The notes beneath the pieces are model-generated. The model was not told the DNA's origin and did no database searches. It saw only the letters and a program-made list of their open reading frames with translations. 64,000 nucleotides of DNA from Agrobacterium tumefaciens (GTDB lineage: Bacteria > Pseudomonadota > Alphaproteobacteria > Rhizobiales > Rhizobiaceae): the NCBI RefSeq assembly GCF_009649785.1, contig NZ_WJOK01000014.1, positions 89,613 through 153,612 on the forward strand, in the 5' to 3' direction. This document shows, one piece after another, positions 63,320-64,000 of the stretch. Numbering within the stretch: the first letter of the stretch is position 1; every line of letters begins with the position of its first letter. The translations under genes were made by a program, and so were the position numbers.

Positions 63320-64000
63320 TACGTGTCATTCCCCTGCCACCAGAAGGTTTGCCACCCGGGCCTTTGCCGCCCGGTTTGCCGCCGCCGGGGCCGCTACCGC
63401 CACCGGGGCCTTTGCCCTTGCCTGAAAAACCCGAACGTTCGCCACGTTCACCCGGTTTTCCAAAAGAAGGCTTGCCCGATGAGGGCCTGCCGCCGGGTTT
63501 TCCACCCGGTTTTGCGCCTCTTGGCTTGTCACCGAAAGGTTTCTCACCACGTGCTGTGCGATCTCCGAAGCTCTTCTCGCCGCGTGGGCGGTCGCTGCGC
63601 GGGCGATCACCCTCCTCACGTGGCTTGTCACGGAACGGACGGTCGCCAAACGGTTTTCCACCGCGTGCGGGGCGATCTCCGAAGCTCTTCTCGCCGCGAG
63701 GACCGTCGCCACGCGGGCGATCTCCCGCTTCACGTGGCTTGTCACGGAACGGGCGGTCACCGAAGGATTTCCCGCCGCGATCTCCAAAGCTCTTTCCACC
63801 GCGCGGGCCGTCGCCACGTCCACGACCGCCTTCCTCTTCGCGCGGGGAATCCGAACGGATCCACTCGCCCTCGGAATCGGCATGCCTGACGACGTTGCGG
63901 CGCGCTTCCGCCTGGGCGGATGGCTTCTTGAACAGGCTTTCCGCTTCCGCGCGGGCAGAAGACTTCCGCTCCTTGCCATCACGGGTGGGCTTTGCGCCGG
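63300..64000 (-). CDS. Pseudouridine synthase (RluB-like), C-terminal part
   Basis: A partial gene open at the window edge; only the last 232 residues are visible, starting GAKPTRDGKERKSSARAEAE. It has no catalytic domain in view. The tail is a highly basic Gly/Arg/Lys/Asp-rich region with imperfect tandem units around EKSFGDR and PFGDRPFRDKPRE, then GGKPGG repeats, ending MTRNADRRR. Such tails are typical of alphaproteobacterial RluB-type pseudouridine synthases next to rsmD, which is the basis of the call. Another reading frame is also open but lacks this regular repeat. Confidence 0.7.
   Translation of the reverse strand, partial: GAKPTRDGKERKSSARAEAESLFKKPSAQAEARRNVVRHADSEGEWIRSDSPREEEGGRGRGDGPRGGKSFGDRGGKSFGDRPFRDKPREAGDRPRGDGPRGEKSFGDRPARGGKPFGDRPFRDKPREEGDRPRSDRPRGEKSFGDRTARGEKPFGDKPRGAKPGGKPGGRPSSGKPSFGKPGERGERSGFSGKGKGPGGGSGPGGGKPGGKGPGGKPSGGRGMTRNADRRR

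Noticed and set aside
63301..63900. CRISPR-like spaced repeats
   Set aside because: The repeats are in-frame protein repeats of 38 and 35 residues, not short palindromic repeats with regular spacers.
63326..63982. Alternative 218-codon frame over the rluB-like tail
   Set aside because: The other minus frame encodes the regular Gly/Arg/Asp/Lys repeats typical of RluB tails and reaches a stop overlapping rsmD; the alternative frame gives an Ala/Arg-rich sequence without pattern.

Overview
The window reads as chromosomal DNA of an Agrobacterium/Rhizobiaceae alphaproteobacterium, most like the circular chromosome of the Agrobacterium tumefaciens/fabrum group. Supporting signs are the GC-rich coding bias, an ATP synthase Fo-only operon with a separate b' subunit, the bioMNY biotin ECF transporter, BA14K-family proteins, a RibB with a degenerate GTP-cyclohydrolase tail, Rhizobium-type palindromic intergenic repeats, and GTTC-N7-GTTC LexA boxes. 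I see no tRNA, rRNA, CRISPR array, transposase or prophage. The content is mostly core genome with small accessory patches.

Layout. 0-12 kb: aroC and ribB-like; a YcaQ-type DNA glycosylase with a candidate SOS box; bioMNY; an HDAC-like deacetylase, xseB and a pirin; dxs; a small module of NTF2-like protein, XRE regulator and ABM monooxygenase with a perfect palindrome in its divergent promoter; an ACT-domain protein. 12-25 kb: a chemoreceptor, tlyA, a TrmA-family methyltransferase, an acyl-CoA dehydrogenase/enoyl-CoA hydratase operon with a LiuR-like operator, a CorA/ZntB-like transporter, two BA14K paralogs, and a gbcAB-like Rieske demethylase pair. 25-32 kb: a threonylcarbamoyl-AMP synthase, an FAD oxidoreductase, a small glycosyltransferase-like protein, an SPL-like radical SAM protein with a second candidate SOS box, rnhB and a membrane protein. 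32-40 kb: the Fo operon atpI-B-E-F'-F on the minus strand with a recognisable promoter, a SleB-type hydrolase, kup, corA and an Mrp/ApbC ATPase. 40-51 kb: an unusual leaderless NrtA-like protein beside a LuxR solo, an IclR regulator divergent from a galactonate-type operon (SDR, dgoK, dgoA, SMP-30 lactonase), a GGDEF-EAL protein and a PAS-PAS-REC protein without a kinase. 51-64 kb: mutL, two small conserved unknowns, an envelope block (pmbA, cysQ-like, DUF4170, waaA, HAD phosphatase, lpxK), a CPA2 antiporter, a patatin phospholipase, rsmD, and the C-terminal end of an rluB-like gene that runs off the window.

The genes form several working groups: biotin uptake, fatty or branched acyl-CoA oxidation, betaine demethylation, De Ley-Doudoroff galactose catabolism, Kdo/lipid A synthesis, the proton channel of ATP synthase, and two DNA-repair-type genes that may share LexA control. 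No wholly new multi-gene system is evident. The most promising leads are the two SOS boxes on little-studied repair-like genes and the leaderless NrtA-like/LuxR pair.
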